Shown: positions 8,573 through 17,979 of the stretch, one piece after another | Layout: each line of letters begins with the position of its first letter | How positions within the stretch are numbered: the first letter of the stretch is position 1 | From: Chryseobacterium sp. SORGH_AS_0447 | GTDB taxonomy: Bacteria; Bacteroidota; Bacteroidia; Flavobacteriales; Weeksellaceae | DNA length: 64,000 nt | Reading direction: 5' to 3' | NCBI RefSeq assembly: GCF_030818695.1 | Contig: NZ_JAUTAR010000001.1 | Coordinates: forward strand, 4,310,395-4,374,394 | The notes under the pieces: generated by a model | Database searches by the model: none | Told to the model about the DNA's origin: nothing | Seen by the model: the letters and a program-made list of their open reading frames with translations, nothing else | Position numbers and translations under genes: made by a program

Positions 8573-10261
8573 ATGAAAGGAAAACTACTCTCTTTTACCG
8601 GGCTTATTCTAGCCGGTATGTTTACGAATCAATTGCATGCACAGAACTATCAGCCTTTAGCTGTTCAAAGCGGTTTTAATGCGGATGTAATTGCGAATGG
8701 AGTCGGACCATCCGCTTCCTCTACCAATAATGATGTAGATGGTGCAAGTTATGCATTTGTTTCCCGAGATTTTAAGTTAACAGCAAGCAGTACGGCACTT
8801 ACTTATGGGCTTCCGGTAAATGGAATTATCAACTCTGCCGTAGCCTCAACCTCCGGACTTACTTATCAATTGGGATCTTACAGTGCCAATAATTCTTTAA
8901 GACTTCAAAATGCAGGTGACACCGGAACTTTACAATTTTCGAATCCTCTATCCGCAACTGTAGTCTATATGCTGGCAACAGGCGGAAGCGGCCCCTGTAC
9001 GGTAGACGCCACTGTTAATTTTACAGATAATACTTCACAAACATTTACTGGTGTCGCTATTTCTGACTGGTACGGCGGAAGCAATTATGCCATCCAAGGG
9101 ATCGGGAGAATAAAGAAGACCAATGATAATCTTGAGTCGGGTTCCGGAACCGATCCCAGACTGTATCAGCTTCCTTTAGCAATTGACGCAGCCAACCAGT
9201 CCAAAACTGTAAAAAGTGTAACCGTTGCCAAAACAGGAACAGGAGGAATCCCTAATATCTTTGGTTTTGCAGTAAATGTTTACAATTCCTGTGCAATGCC
9301 GACTAGTGTAACTGCTACGACTACTATGAATGGCGCCTCTGTATCCTGGACTGCACCAGCCAGTGCCCCTTCTGCAGGATATCAATATTATCTTAGTACT
9401 TCTTCTACAGCTCCTACGGCAACAACCACTCCTACAGCAAGTGTAGCATCAGGAACTTCTGTCACGCTGAATAGTTTAACTACTGGACAGACTTATTACT
9501 TCTGGGTAAGATCAAACTGCGGAGGTTCTTCACAAAGCTACTGGACCATGACCCAGTTCACGCCGGGACAATTAACAGCAACTTATACTACAGGTGATAT
9601 CAGTAGTGATTATGCGAGTTCAGAGCCAAGCGCAACAACAAGCATCGCTTGTTCAGGAACTGTATCCGTAAGTATTCCTGCAGGTTATAAAATAGCATCT
9701 ACAAAGGTTAAGTACCAAATGACTTCCACCAACCTTGCTTACATGGAAGAGCAGAGAAGTATATTGGTCTGTACAACAAATAATACCCCTGAATCATCTA
9801 CGTCTTCCGGGACAGGATCTCAGCAAGGTACCTACACATATGAAAGATCCGGATTAAACATTGCCAATAACCTTACCGGTACTGTAAATTTTCAATTAAG
9901 AGCGTGGAGAATGTGGGGTAATGAAAGTGCGGGTTGTGATGCATCTTATACAAAAGTAGACAACGGAACCTATACAGTAACCGTTACCTTACAGCCGGCT
10001 TCAGCTTTGGCAACCAATGAAGTAAGCACGAAAGGAAGTGAAAGAATCGCTTATCCGAATCCATTCGCGGATACCCTTTATCTTGAGAAAGCGGAAAATG
10101 TGAAAAAAGCGGTATTGACAGATCCTTCGGGAGTTGTGGTTACCACTGTTGAAAACCCTTCTTCTGCATTATTCTTGGGCGGAATAAAATCAGGAATGTA
10201 TATTCTTACCCTAACCATGAAAGATGGTTCTGTGAAGAGTATGAAAACGATTAAAAAATAA
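8573..10261 (+). CDS. Secreted fibronectin type III protein with T9SS C-terminal sorting domain
   Basis: 562 residues. A signal peptide of about 24 residues ends in LHAQ. A beta-rich region follows (GFNADVIANGVGPS, GSYSANNSLRLQNAGDTGTL), then a fibronectin type III domain at about 240-335 (CAMPTSVTATT...VSWTAP, TYYFWVRSNCGG). A second beta domain precedes the type IX secretion type A domain, about 490-562 (AYPNPFADTLYLEKAE, GMYILTL). It should be exported across the outer membrane and anchored or released at the surface. No catalytic domain is recognised; role unknown, perhaps adhesion. Monocistronic, ending at a bidirectional terminator. Confidence 0.85.
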   Translation: MKGKLLSFTGLILAGMFTNQLHAQNYQPLAVQSGFNADVIANGVGPSASSTNNDVDGASYAFVSRDFKLTASSTALTYGLPVNGIINSAVASTSGLTYQLGSYSANNSLRLQNAGDTGTLQFSNPLSATVVYMLATGGSGPCTVDATVNFTDNTSQTFTGVAISDWYGGSNYAIQGIGRIKKTNDNLESGSGTDPRLYQLPLAIDAANQSKTVKSVTVAKTGTGGIPNIFGFAVNVYNSCAMPTSVTATTTMNGASVSWTAPASAPSAGYQYYLSTSSTAPTATTTPTASVASGTSVTLNSLTTGQTYYFWVRSNCGGSSQSYWTMTQFTPGQLTATYTTGDISSDYASSEPSATTSIACSGTVSVSIPAGYKIASTKVKYQMTSTNLAYMEEQRSILVCTTNNTPESSTSSGTGSQQGTYTYERSGLNIANNLTGTVNFQLRAWRMWGNESAGCDASYTKVDNGTYTVTVTLQPASALATNEVSTKGSERIAYPNPFADTLYLEKAENVKKAVLTDPSGVVVTTVENPSSALFLGGIKSGMYILTLTMKDGSVKSMKTIKK

Positions 10262-10283
10262 ATAGTTTACACATTCATACTAA

Positions 10284-10325
10284 AAAACCCCGGTCGGAAT
10301 ATATTCTGACCGGGGTTTTGTTTTA
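10284..10325. terminator. Bidirectional intrinsic terminator
   Basis: 12-bp stem AAAACCCCGGTC/GACCGGGGTTTT, T-runs on both sides. It closes the T9SS protein gene on the plus strand and the long minus-strand unit ending in osmC. Confidence 0.92.
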
Positions 10326-10338
10326 TTTAATTTAAAAT

Positions 10339-10764
10339 TTATGCTTCTGCAATTTCTCCGTTGACGAAAACTTCGTATCCGATTTCTACATTCGGTTCCA
10401 GTGTTTTGGAAACCGAGCAGTATTTTTCAAAGGAAAGCTGAGCCGCTTTGTAGGCTTTCTTAGGATCGATATTCCCTTCCAGAAGAAATTTTACTTTGAT
10501 GGATTTAAAAGGTTTTGCATCATCAACGGGAATTCTTTCCCCCTCCACTTCAGCCTGGAAACCGGTAATTTCCTGCCGCTGCTTTTTAAGAATAGCAACC
10601 ACATCGATTCCGCTGCATCCGGCCACGGCCATCAGGACACTTTCCATCGGGGAAACTCCTTTTGCACCGGGCTGTGTCGTATTATCGAGAAGAATTGAAT
10701 TTCCCTGGGAGTTGGTACATTCAAATAAAAAATCGTCGTTGATTCTGTTAAGTGATATTTTCAT
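10339..10764 (-). CDS. OsmC family protein
   Basis: 141-residue OsmC/Ohr-fold protein. The two family cysteines are C50 (AGCSGIDV) and C116 (KYCSVSKTL), the redox pair that reduces organic hydroperoxides in Ohr/OsmC enzymes. It lies 6 bp after the phosphodiester glycosidase gene and is the last gene before the terminator at 10284, so it appears to belong to the DUF58/MoxR transcription unit, though a functional link is not evident. Typical length, complete. Confidence 0.9.
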   Translation of the reverse strand: MKISLNRINDDFLFECTNSQGNSILLDNTTQPGAKGVSPMESVLMAVAGCSGIDVVAILKKQRQEITGFQAEVEGERIPVDDAKPFKSIKVKFLLEGNIDPKKAYKAAQLSFEKYCSVSKTLEPNVEIGYEVFVNGEIAEA

Positions 10765-10770
10765 TTTGAT

Positions 10771-11511
10771 TTATTTTTTTGATTTTGTTACCCCGATTAT
10801 GACTCCAAAATTTCCGTCTTTCTGTATCCACTTTTTCTCGGGGCAATAGGTTCTTGAAACAAAACCGTCAAGATACAAAGCTGTTTTGCACCCAAACTCT
10901 TTGAATACAGAAGCAAAATTATAAAAATTTACTTCTTTTTTAGACATGATGAAAACGATATTTCCATCTTTCAAAATCCCTACTCCGTTTCTAATGTTCG
11001 TATTTTTGGATTTTTCCTGAAAAATAGGATTGATTTTCCCATCAACCAGCAAAACTGGGCCTGATTGGGTAGCTTGTTTTATATTGGAATACAATCTGAA
11101 ATCTTTTGTCTGAATTATTCCGGCATCATTATTTTTTGTAAGATAAAATACACCGTTAGGATGAAGATAAAAATTACCTTTGCCTGATGATAAGGTATCG
11201 ATAGGATTCAGGATTTTAAAATTTTCAATGTACAGCCCTTTTGGAGAATTGTCTATGTTAAACATTCCACCATTCATCGCAAACTTTAATTCTTTTTTAT
11301 CCCGCTCAATTTTACTCTTTAGATTATTGATGTTTTTGAGAATTGTCACATCATCGTCTTTCCAGTAAAAAGAAACAGGTTCAGTTTTAGGATTTACTTT
11401 AAATATTACAAAATCATCCTCATGTCCAACTTTTCTACCACAGGATAAAACAGCAGTACCAAAAGATACCGTGATCAAAACAATTCTCAGGAGCTTTATA
11501 AAATGGATCAC
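10771..11511 (-). CDS. Phosphodiester glycosidase (NAGPA/DUF2233) lipoprotein
   Basis: 246 residues with a lipobox cysteine at C24 (AVLSCG), so membrane-anchored. MNGGMFN and the YLDGFVSRTY segment near the C-terminus are characteristic of the NAGPA-like phosphodiester glycosidase family (formerly DUF2233), whose founding member removes GlcNAc from a phosphodiester. The bacterial substrate is unknown but probably a cell-envelope glycan or phosphoglycan. Its start touches the stop of the upstream DUF58 gene (shared base 11511), so the two are probably translationally coupled. Confidence 0.85.
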   Translation of the reverse strand: MIHFIKLLRIVLITVSFGTAVLSCGRKVGHEDDFVIFKVNPKTEPVSFYWKDDDVTILKNINNLKSKIERDKKELKFAMNGGMFNIDNSPKGLYIENFKILNPIDTLSSGKGNFYLHPNGVFYLTKNNDAGIIQTKDFRLYSNIKQATQSGPVLLVDGKINPIFQEKSKNTNIRNGVGILKDGNIVFIMSKKEVNFYNFASVFKEFGCKTALYLDGFVSRTYCPEKKWIQKDGNFGVIIGVTKSKK

Positions 11512-12833
11512 TATAAAATCCCTCTCGCCTTAATTTCGAGATATTTATTGATGACATCGATGTTCAAATTTTCAGGCAGTGTATAAACGGTATAAATCCC
11601 ATATTTGCGGAGCTCCTGGATGATCAGCTTTTTTTCGAACTCAAATTTTTCTGCGATAATTTCATCATAAATCTCCTGCATGCTTTCTGGATTTTTGTGA
11701 ATTAAGGTCTGCAATTCAGAATTTTTAAAGAAAACTACGACCAGCAAATGGTTCTTGGCAATTCCGCGCAGATATTTCAGCTGGCGGTTGAGACCGTCAA
11801 GGGTTTCAAAATTGGTGAATAACAACACCAGGCTCCTTTGGTTCAGAGAATATTTTACATCCTGATATAACCTATTGAAATCGCTTTCAAAAAAATCTGT
11901 TTTGATGTTGTAGAGTGCTTCCGAAATTTTCCTCAGCTGTCCCGATTTATTTTCCGCAGCGACTTTATTTTCCGTTTTTTTAGAAAAAGTCATCATCCCG
12001 GCACGGTCTCCTTTTTTTAGGATAATATGGGATAATGCCATCGTCGCATTGATCGAATAATCCAGCAGGCTCAATCCGTTGAAGGGCATCTTCATCGTTC
12101 GGCCTTTATCGATCAGCATGAAAATACGCTGGGACTTTTCGTCCTGAAACTGGTTGACCATCAGACGATTTGTTTTGGACGTTGCTTTCCAGTTGATCGT
12201 CCGGATATCATCACCCGGCACATAGTCTTTAATTTGCTCAAATTCCATAGTGTGGCCCAGTTTCCTGATCCTTTTAATTCCGTCTAACAGAAATTCGCTC
12301 TGCAATGCCATCAGCTCATATTTCCTCAAATGGATAAATGACGGATAGGCCGGCAGGTTTGCATCTTTCTGAAAGCTGAACCTTTTTGAAACGAAGCCTA
12401 AAGGTGACGAAACATAAATATGCAAGCTTCCGAAATTGTATTCCCCTCTTTCTTTGGGTTCGAGAATATACTGGAAGAAAGTATTTTTACCCGGTTCGAT
12501 CCGTTTCTTAATCAAAAAATCCCTCTTCTGAAACTGGAACGGAATTTCATCAATCACATTGGCATGGATAGGAAAGCTATAATTATTTTTAATATCGATT
12601 TTTACCGGATTTTCATCGCCATTCGATAATTTTTCAGGCAGAATTCTCTGGGCCGAAATCCCCTTTTTCTGATTGAATATAAGAAGCCAGTCTACCATTG
12701 CCGCCAGAAAGCACAACAGCAGAAGAATATGAGCAGCCACCATAACGACCGGAAAGAAAAATGCAAAAACATACAGTATCCCCACTGCAATGAGTGCGAA
12801 GAAAAAGCGTGTATTGATATATAAGTTCTTCAT
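11511..12833 (-). CDS. DUF58 domain protein with von Willebrand A-like fold
   Basis: 440 residues. Two membrane helices lie near the N-terminus (about 10-54). The DUF58 signature GDDIRTINWKATSK is at 207-220, followed by a vWA-like domain. The metal-site motif reads D242-K-G-R-T246, so the first MIDAS serine is replaced by glycine and metal binding may be weak or absent. DUF58 proteins are regular partners of MoxR ATPases, which are thought to act as chaperones for vWA proteins. It follows moxR by 50 bp and precedes the phosphodiester glycosidase gene. Function of the family is not established. Confidence 0.88.
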   Translation of the reverse strand: MKNLYINTRFFFALIAVGILYVFAFFFPVVMVAAHILLLLCFLAAMVDWLLIFNQKKGISAQRILPEKLSNGDENPVKIDIKNNYSFPIHANVIDEIPFQFQKRDFLIKKRIEPGKNTFFQYILEPKERGEYNFGSLHIYVSSPLGFVSKRFSFQKDANLPAYPSFIHLRKYELMALQSEFLLDGIKRIRKLGHTMEFEQIKDYVPGDDIRTINWKATSKTNRLMVNQFQDEKSQRIFMLIDKGRTMKMPFNGLSLLDYSINATMALSHIILKKGDRAGMMTFSKKTENKVAAENKSGQLRKISEALYNIKTDFFESDFNRLYQDVKYSLNQRSLVLLFTNFETLDGLNRQLKYLRGIAKNHLLVVVFFKNSELQTLIHKNPESMQEIYDEIIAEKFEFEKKLIIQELRKYGIYTVYTLPENLNIDVINKYLEIKARGIL

Positions 12834-12883
12834 AAACTATATGCTTAATTTAAGTTGCCGGCCAAAGACCTGCAACCGTTTTT

Positions 12884-13924
12884 TTACCTTGGAATTTCTA
12901 TTCCTTCCAAAATCTGCCGGATGATTTCATCAGCCGTCAGACCTTCCATTTCTCTCTCAGGCGAGACGATCACTCTATGCCTCAATACGGCATAACTTGC
13001 TTCTTTGATGTCTTCCGGTGTTACAAAGTCTCTTCCTCTTAAGGCGGCGAATGCTTTAGAGGCCGTTAATAAAGCGAGACTTGCCCTTGGAGAAGCTCCC
13101 AGATACAGGAACTGGTTTTCCCTTGTATTGATAATGATCTTCGCAATATACTCCATCAGCTGGGCTTCCACAATGATTTCTTTTACCAGCTGCTGGTAAG
13201 TCTTTAACTGCTGAGCGGTGATTACCTTGTTCACCACTTCGGTCTTATCTTCCTGTTTACTTTCATGCTGATTCCGGATGATCGCAATTTCCTGCTCAAG
13301 ATTCGGATAACCAACATTGATCTTGAATAAAAAACGGTCGAGCTGTGCTTCAGGAAGCCGGTAGGTCCCTTCATGCTCGATCGGGTTTTGGGTGGCGACT
13401 ACCAGGAATGGTTCTTCCATTGTATAGCGCATTCCGTCCATCGTGATCTGCCTCTCTTCCATTACTTCAAACAAAGCGGCCTGGGTTTTGGCCGGTGAAC
13501 GGTTGATCTCATCAATCAGAATGAAATTTGAGAAAATCGGGCCTTTTTTAAATTCAAACTCGGAATTTTTGACACTGAAAACGGAGGTTCCTAAAATATC
13601 GGAAGGCATAAGATCCGGCGTAAACTGAATCCTGCTGAATCCTACATCAATTGTTTTGGCCAAAAGCTTTGCCGTAATGGTTTTGGCAACTCCCGGAACC
13701 CCTTCGATCAGGACGTGTCCATTAGACAGAAGCGCGGCTAAAAGATGCTCAATCATGCTTTCCTGACCGACAATAACTTTGGCGATTTCGGATTTTACTT
13801 TTTCAAGGCTCACGCGAAGCTCAAGCATATCAATCCGCGAATGAAACGGCTCTTCTTTTTTATCCAGATTAATGAAGCTTTGAGGCTCTGTATTCGGGTT
13901 ATCTAAGTTTTCCATATGTATCAT
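12884..13924 (-). CDS. MoxR-family AAA+ ATPase
   Basis: 346 residues. Walker A GVPGVAKT at 75-82, Walker B LIDEINRSP at 136-144, sensor 1 ATQNP at 177-181 and the arginine-rich PEAQLDRF region at 191-198 define a MoxR ATPase. C-terminal lid domain includes GASPRASLAL and RGRDFVTPEDI. MoxR proteins remodel or metallate vWA partners; here the partner would be the adjacent DUF58 protein. An ATG three codons downstream (13915) is an equally plausible start. Central gene of the SpoIIM-DUF4129-DUF4350-MoxR-DUF58 unit. Confidence 0.95.
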   Translation of the reverse strand: MIHMENLDNPNTEPQSFINLDKKEEPFHSRIDMLELRVSLEKVKSEIAKVIVGQESMIEHLLAALLSNGHVLIEGVPGVAKTITAKLLAKTIDVGFSRIQFTPDLMPSDILGTSVFSVKNSEFEFKKGPIFSNFILIDEINRSPAKTQAALFEVMEERQITMDGMRYTMEEPFLVVATQNPIEHEGTYRLPEAQLDRFLFKINVGYPNLEQEIAIIRNQHESKQEDKTEVVNKVITAQQLKTYQQLVKEIIVEAQLMEYIAKIIINTRENQFLYLGASPRASLALLTASKAFAALRGRDFVTPEDIKEASYAVLRHRVIVSPEREMEGLTADEIIRQILEGIEIPR

Positions 13925-14045
13925 TTTTTAAATGCAATTTTCAATATAGCAATTTACCAATGTATCAATGTACCTAGTTTAACAATCATCTTAAACTATT
14001 ATACTTTATATTGTTACATTATTAAACTGTTACATTGCTACATTA
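13925..14045. repeat. Degenerate AT-rich intergenic repeat (TTGTTACATT-type)
   Basis: The 136-bp gap between the DUF4350 and moxR genes holds imperfect repeats (TTGTTACATTATTAAA, CTGTTACATTGCTACATTATC) and ACCAATGTATCAATGTACC, resembling the gap at 2755-2885. It is the only wide gap inside this tightly packed unit. Confidence 0.5.
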
Positions 14046-14060
14046 TCATGTTGTTATGTT

Positions 14061-15218
14061 TTAAATTATTTCATCAAGTAATTTATTCATTCTGGCAAGA
14101 TCTTCTTTCATGACCTGCGCGTAGGGATCCTGTGCTTTTTTAATCAGGATAATGGCTTCATCAATCGTTTCCAAAGGCTTCCCGGTTTTCAGGTGCAGTT
14201 TTTTAGCAAATTCCTCTTCGAGATTCTGCGTATCAATCAGGAGATCCATTCTCACTTTATTCAGGAAATACTGGGCTTTCTTAGCCATCATATCGTGAAA
14301 ATCGCCTTCCTGTAAATACAGATTCCCAATGCTTTTTACAAAATCTACCGAAGTATTTTTCAATGGCTCGATAATCGGAACAATGCGCTGTTTTCTTTTC
14401 GCATTAAAGAAAATAAACAGGAGCAATCCGCCCAAAAGAACCCACCATGCATATTTCAATGCAGGATTTGATAAAATGAACCTCAGAAAAAACCTTGACT
14501 CTGTTGAATTGCTTTCGTCAAACCATACTGTTTCCCTGTTGTCCAGATAGGAAAAAACATCCTGCGCATATTTTACATTTCCTTTCTTCAAAAGATAATA
14601 GTTGGTGATGAAAAGGGGTTCACAGTGAACATAAAAGTGGCCTCTTCCGTAATTTACCTTAATAAAATTAGCCTGATCGGTATTGTTTTTTTCAACGGTT
14701 TTTCCAAGCACTTCCGTTCCCGGCCGAATGAAGGTGAATCCCCGTCCGGATGGAAACTTATCCAGTTTTATAAAATCATTCCGGTATTTTTTGTCGGTAA
14801 GCTTCAATACATTCTCCTCCTCGAAAGAGATTTTAGAATCGTAATACCCGATGCTGTCGGAAACCTCTTTCGGAATATCACTGACAATCAACATAGCGTC
14901 CGAACCATTGGAAACCTGTTCAAAAACCTGGTTCCAGGATTCCCCGTCTACTTCATGCTCGATAATGAGAATATTGTGCGGCTTTTTCGTTTTGTTCTGG
15001 TTATAATAATCGTAAGGCGTCTGGTCGCTCTTTGTTATTTTATTTTTGAAAAGATCCCTGGCTTCATTGTTAAAAACAAAGAGTCCGAACGGTGATTTCT
15101 GGTAGGTTTTGAAATTTTTCCGCCAGTCTGTGCTTTCCGTTTTATTGACCTCAAACAATGCCAGAATAATCACCACTACGATGAAGATTACAGCATATAT
15201 TTTAAAAGTTTTGTTCAT
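14061..15218 (-). CDS. DUF4350 membrane protein
   Basis: 385 residues. One membrane helix at about 7-24, an extracytoplasmic domain with the DUF4350 pattern (KSPFGLFVFNNEARDLF, WNQVFEQVSNGSDAMLIVSD, NYGRGHFYVHCEPLFITNY), a second helix around 255-275 (AWWVLLGGLLLFIFF) and a cytoplasmic helical tail of about 110 residues. The periplasmic part resembles a class I glutamine-amidotransferase-like fold in other members (family knowledge). Lies 11 bp after the DUF4129 gene. Function unknown; its constant company is MoxR, DUF58 and DUF4129. Confidence 0.82.
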   Translation of the reverse strand: MNKTFKIYAVIFIVVVIILALFEVNKTESTDWRKNFKTYQKSPFGLFVFNNEARDLFKNKITKSDQTPYDYYNQNKTKKPHNILIIEHEVDGESWNQVFEQVSNGSDAMLIVSDIPKEVSDSIGYYDSKISFEEENVLKLTDKKYRNDFIKLDKFPSGRGFTFIRPGTEVLGKTVEKNNTDQANFIKVNYGRGHFYVHCEPLFITNYYLLKKGNVKYAQDVFSYLDNRETVWFDESNSTESRFFLRFILSNPALKYAWWVLLGGLLLFIFFNAKRKQRIVPIIEPLKNTSVDFVKSIGNLYLQEGDFHDMMAKKAQYFLNKVRMDLLIDTQNLEEEFAKKLHLKTGKPLETIDEAIILIKKAQDPYAQVMKEDLARMNKLLDEII

Positions 15219-15229
15219 GATCAGGATAA

Positions 15230-16030
15230 TTACGGTTTAAATGACTGGTACTGGTCCTTGAATTTCATATAGCTCGCTTCATCGATGGTAAATTCTCCGT
15301 ACCATACATAATCGAAAATATAGGAAAGATCGTAGAACTGGTTTTTCAGATGGGGAACTTTCAGTTCTGCCAGATAATCTTTATTTGTTTTTTCAGGGTT
15401 CCAGGTGATTAATTTTTTATCACTCAGTTTTTTCAGGATAAATAAGAACTGATACCGTACCGCCGAACGGAAATCACCAGATTTCTCAAACTTCAGGATG
15501 CTCTCCGGAAAATTGATCTCGTGAATGTTTTCATGCAGCTCTTCCTCTCTGATGTCTACTTTCCTGTTTTTCTTGCCAAACAGTGAAAATCCACCGTTTG
15601 CAATTAAATATTTAACAATAAAATACAATAGGAAACCGACAAGCAGAATGGCAAAAAACCGGATTAAAACACCAGCTACGTTTCCTGTTTTCGTAAAAAT
15701 GGTTTTTCCGAAAATACTATCCAGCAGCCGGCCGATTTTATCCATTAGTTTTTCCCAGAAAGACATCCGGGGCTTTACTGTCGTATAATCGAAATCTTTC
15801 CCGTTATAACGGGATGGCACATTAGGTTTAAAATTTTTAGGATATACTGTATTTTCACTGACCGGATTTTTCTGCAGAACAGAATCCGCACGGTACATAT
15901 TTCGGTAATGTCCGGTATCGATAGAATCAACATATACTTCTGCTGACGTCGGAGGCGGGCCACTTTCCGTCTGAGCAGAGGTATGCCCAACGGTGAAAAA
16001 AATCAGTAATAAAAAAGTCAGCTTATTCAT
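15230..16030 (-). CDS. DUF4129 domain membrane protein
   Basis: 266 residues: a signal peptide (to about SAQ20), an extracytoplasmic stretch, one membrane helix at about 118-145 (VAGVLIRFFAILLVGFLLYF) and a cytoplasmic DUF4129 domain at the C-terminus (SAVRYQFLFILKKLSDKKLITWNPEKTNKDYL, DYVWYGEFTID). DUF4129 is a short domain found next to MoxR/DUF58 systems and at the end of some transglutaminases. Overlaps the upstream membrane-protein gene by 8 bp, so translation is likely coupled. Confidence 0.82.
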   Translation of the reverse strand: MNKLTFLLLIFFTVGHTSAQTESGPPPTSAEVYVDSIDTGHYRNMYRADSVLQKNPVSENTVYPKNFKPNVPSRYNGKDFDYTTVKPRMSFWEKLMDKIGRLLDSIFGKTIFTKTGNVAGVLIRFFAILLVGFLLYFIVKYLIANGGFSLFGKKNRKVDIREEELHENIHEINFPESILKFEKSGDFRSAVRYQFLFILKKLSDKKLITWNPEKTNKDYLAELKVPHLKNQFYDLSYIFDYVWYGEFTIDEASYMKFKDQYQSFKP

Positions 16031-16982
16031 TATTCCCGATGGTTTCTATTTCTGCCAGTTCCACTTTCTGGTGCAGATCAGTACGGCTATCATAATACAT
16101 CAGTCCTGAATTTATGTATAAAACATTCATCAGCAAAGTAGAAACAAGTGACGAGATGCCATAAATAACAAAGAATACCATCCCGAAATTTCCAGCCATA
16201 GGATTCTGCTCAAAATTTCCGTCAGGAGCAGTTGTACTTAGCTTTACGATATAAATAATCATTGGTACAGCCGTAAAAATACTGCTTACAACATAAAACA
16301 GGAGCCCCATGATAAGGGTAGAACCCCAGTATTTCCAGTAGGGTGAACTTTCGCGTCCATTTGGGTATGAAAACTGTGAACGGATGGCATAGCTTAAGCT
16401 TTCGAAAAAGCCTCTCTTTCCGTTAAAATAATCATAGCATAGAAAAGTGACCGTATTAAACAGATTGGGCAGCAAAAAAAGCATTAAGGCAATACCAATA
16501 ATTAGGAAAACAAGGATATAGGTAATCCCGAAAAGCACAGTTGCACCTGGCATTACCAATAAGGTTAAACCTGCATAAAGTATAAAGACTTTTCTGATAT
16601 TGCTTTTAAAATCAGTTAAAATGTCATCTGTTTTTATAACAGTTTTCCCTTCTGCGATTCTTTTCATGTAAAAAACGGGAAAAAGAAGATTGATCGTCAT
16701 TAACGCCGTTGAAAGAATAAACAGAAAAATTCCCAACCCCACAAACATTCCCAAGTTATCGGTTAAATACTGTTCCAGATAATAGCTCTGCCCGCTGATA
16801 TTCGAGCCGACAAGTGCCCCGAAAAATTCTCTGAAACCTAAGACGATCACAATAACCATCAGGATCAGGAGCAATCCGTTCAGGAGAATAAAGTTTTTAA
16901 AATAATTTTTTCCGTATTGTTTAAAGAAAGCAAAACTGTCACTGATAAAAGTTCCGAAATCTCTTTTTTTATAAAGCTGCAT
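16023..16982 (-). CDS. Multi-pass membrane protein of the SpoIIM/MoxR unit
   Basis: 319 residues with about six hydrophobic helices (for example NFILLNGLLLILMVIVIVLG, IGIALMLFLLPNLF, STLIMGLLFYVVSSIF). No catalytic motif is seen. It overlaps the SpoIIM gene by 14 bp and the DUF4129 gene by 8 bp. Membrane proteins of this kind accompany SpoIIM in flavobacterial clusters; the function is unknown. It may form a complex with SpoIIM and RDD proteins (inference from position). Confidence 0.75.
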   Translation of the reverse strand: MQLYKKRDFGTFISDSFAFFKQYGKNYFKNFILLNGLLLILMVIVIVLGFREFFGALVGSNISGQSYYLEQYLTDNLGMFVGLGIFLFILSTALMTINLLFPVFYMKRIAEGKTVIKTDDILTDFKSNIRKVFILYAGLTLLVMPGATVLFGITYILVFLIIGIALMLFLLPNLFNTVTFLCYDYFNGKRGFFESLSYAIRSQFSYPNGRESSPYWKYWGSTLIMGLLFYVVSSIFTAVPMIIYIVKLSTTAPDGNFEQNPMAGNFGMVFFVIYGISSLVSTLLMNVLYINSGLMYYDSRTDLHQKVELAEIETIGNNE

Positions 16983-17952
16983 GATGAATCTGGTTATTAG
17001 TTTTTTTATTGACGATAGCAGGATATACGAAATAATAAAATCCGATGATCACCAGTGAGCCGAAAATAATAATTAAATTCAGAAACAGGGGCATGGTAAG
17101 CGCGTGACGGGTTACATATCCTTCGATGATGCCTGCACAGATGGTAAAAGGAACCGTACTTAAAAATATTTTAAATGAATCCCTAAATCCGTTTTTAAAA
17201 GAATTGAACCTTGAATACGTTCTCGGGAATAAAATTGAAGTGCCTAAAATCAGCCCGCACATCGCCTCTACCACCATCGAAAAAATTTCGAAGACCCCAT
17301 GAAGCCAGATTCCCCTTGCACTGTCTTTCAAAGCTCCGTAATCATAAAAAAAGTATTGAAATGAGCCGAGCATTACGCTATTGGACAGCAATGCGTATAA
17401 TGTTCCTACTCCTCCGATGATTCCGTAAATATAAAGCTTTGCACCGACGCCGATATTGTTGAAAATAATCCCGATCGTACTTCCCCAAGTTGAGCCGCTC
17501 TGATATACCCCAACGGCATTTCCGCTCTTGATATTTTCGATGGTCTGATTGACATAGTCTTCCCCTAAAATGATTTTAGCGAAATCTTTATCGTAAACGG
17601 CCGAGAGTATGCCGATCAAGGTAAATAAGGTAAAAAACAGAAAAGCATATCCCAGATACCTCCTGTACTGAAAAACCAACAAAGGGACTTCCGTTTTAAA
17701 AAAATAAACCAGCCTGTTTTCCTCTACTCTTTTGGTTTTGTAAATTTTCTGGAAAATCTGAGCCGAAAGATGGTTCAGATAAACGGTGGTATTGCTTTTG
17801 GGATAATAGGTCTGCGCAAAAGAAAGGTCATTCACCAGGTTGATGTACAGCGAAGAGAGGTCATCGGGATTTTTTTTAATTTTCCCCTGGATAACCTGTT
17901 CGATTCCCAACCATTTTTCTTTATTTTGTTTAATGAAATAAACTTCTCTCAT
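16969..17952 (-). CDS. SpoIIM (stage II sporulation protein M) family membrane protein
   Basis: 327 residues from the ATG at 17952, which gives the usual MREVYFIKQNKEKW start; an upstream in-frame ATG at 17988 overlaps the divergent RDD gene and is not used. The SpoIIM domain with several membrane helices spans about residues 85-320 (FTLFTLIGILSAVYDKDFAK, LLSNSVMLGSFQYFFYDYG, HGVFEIFSMVVEAMCGLILG). In sporulating Firmicutes SpoIIM is part of the septal peptidoglycan-degrading complex; this organism does not sporulate, so the role is a different envelope function. First gene of the unit, 27 bp from the divergent RDD gene. Confidence 0.88.
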   Translation of the reverse strand: MREVYFIKQNKEKWLGIEQVIQGKIKKNPDDLSSLYINLVNDLSFAQTYYPKSNTTVYLNHLSAQIFQKIYKTKRVEENRLVYFFKTEVPLLVFQYRRYLGYAFLFFTLFTLIGILSAVYDKDFAKIILGEDYVNQTIENIKSGNAVGVYQSGSTWGSTIGIIFNNIGVGAKLYIYGIIGGVGTLYALLSNSVMLGSFQYFFYDYGALKDSARGIWLHGVFEIFSMVVEAMCGLILGTSILFPRTYSRFNSFKNGFRDSFKIFLSTVPFTICAGIIEGYVTRHALTMPLFLNLIIIFGSLVIIGFYYFVYPAIVNKKTNNQIHHAAL

Positions 17953-17979
17953 AATTGTAAGGCTAAAATAATAAAAATT

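Noticed and set aside
17770..17979. Extended N-terminus for the RDD protein
   Set aside because: It would overlap the SpoIIM coding sequence by most of its length; the RDD domain starts soon after the ATG at 17980.
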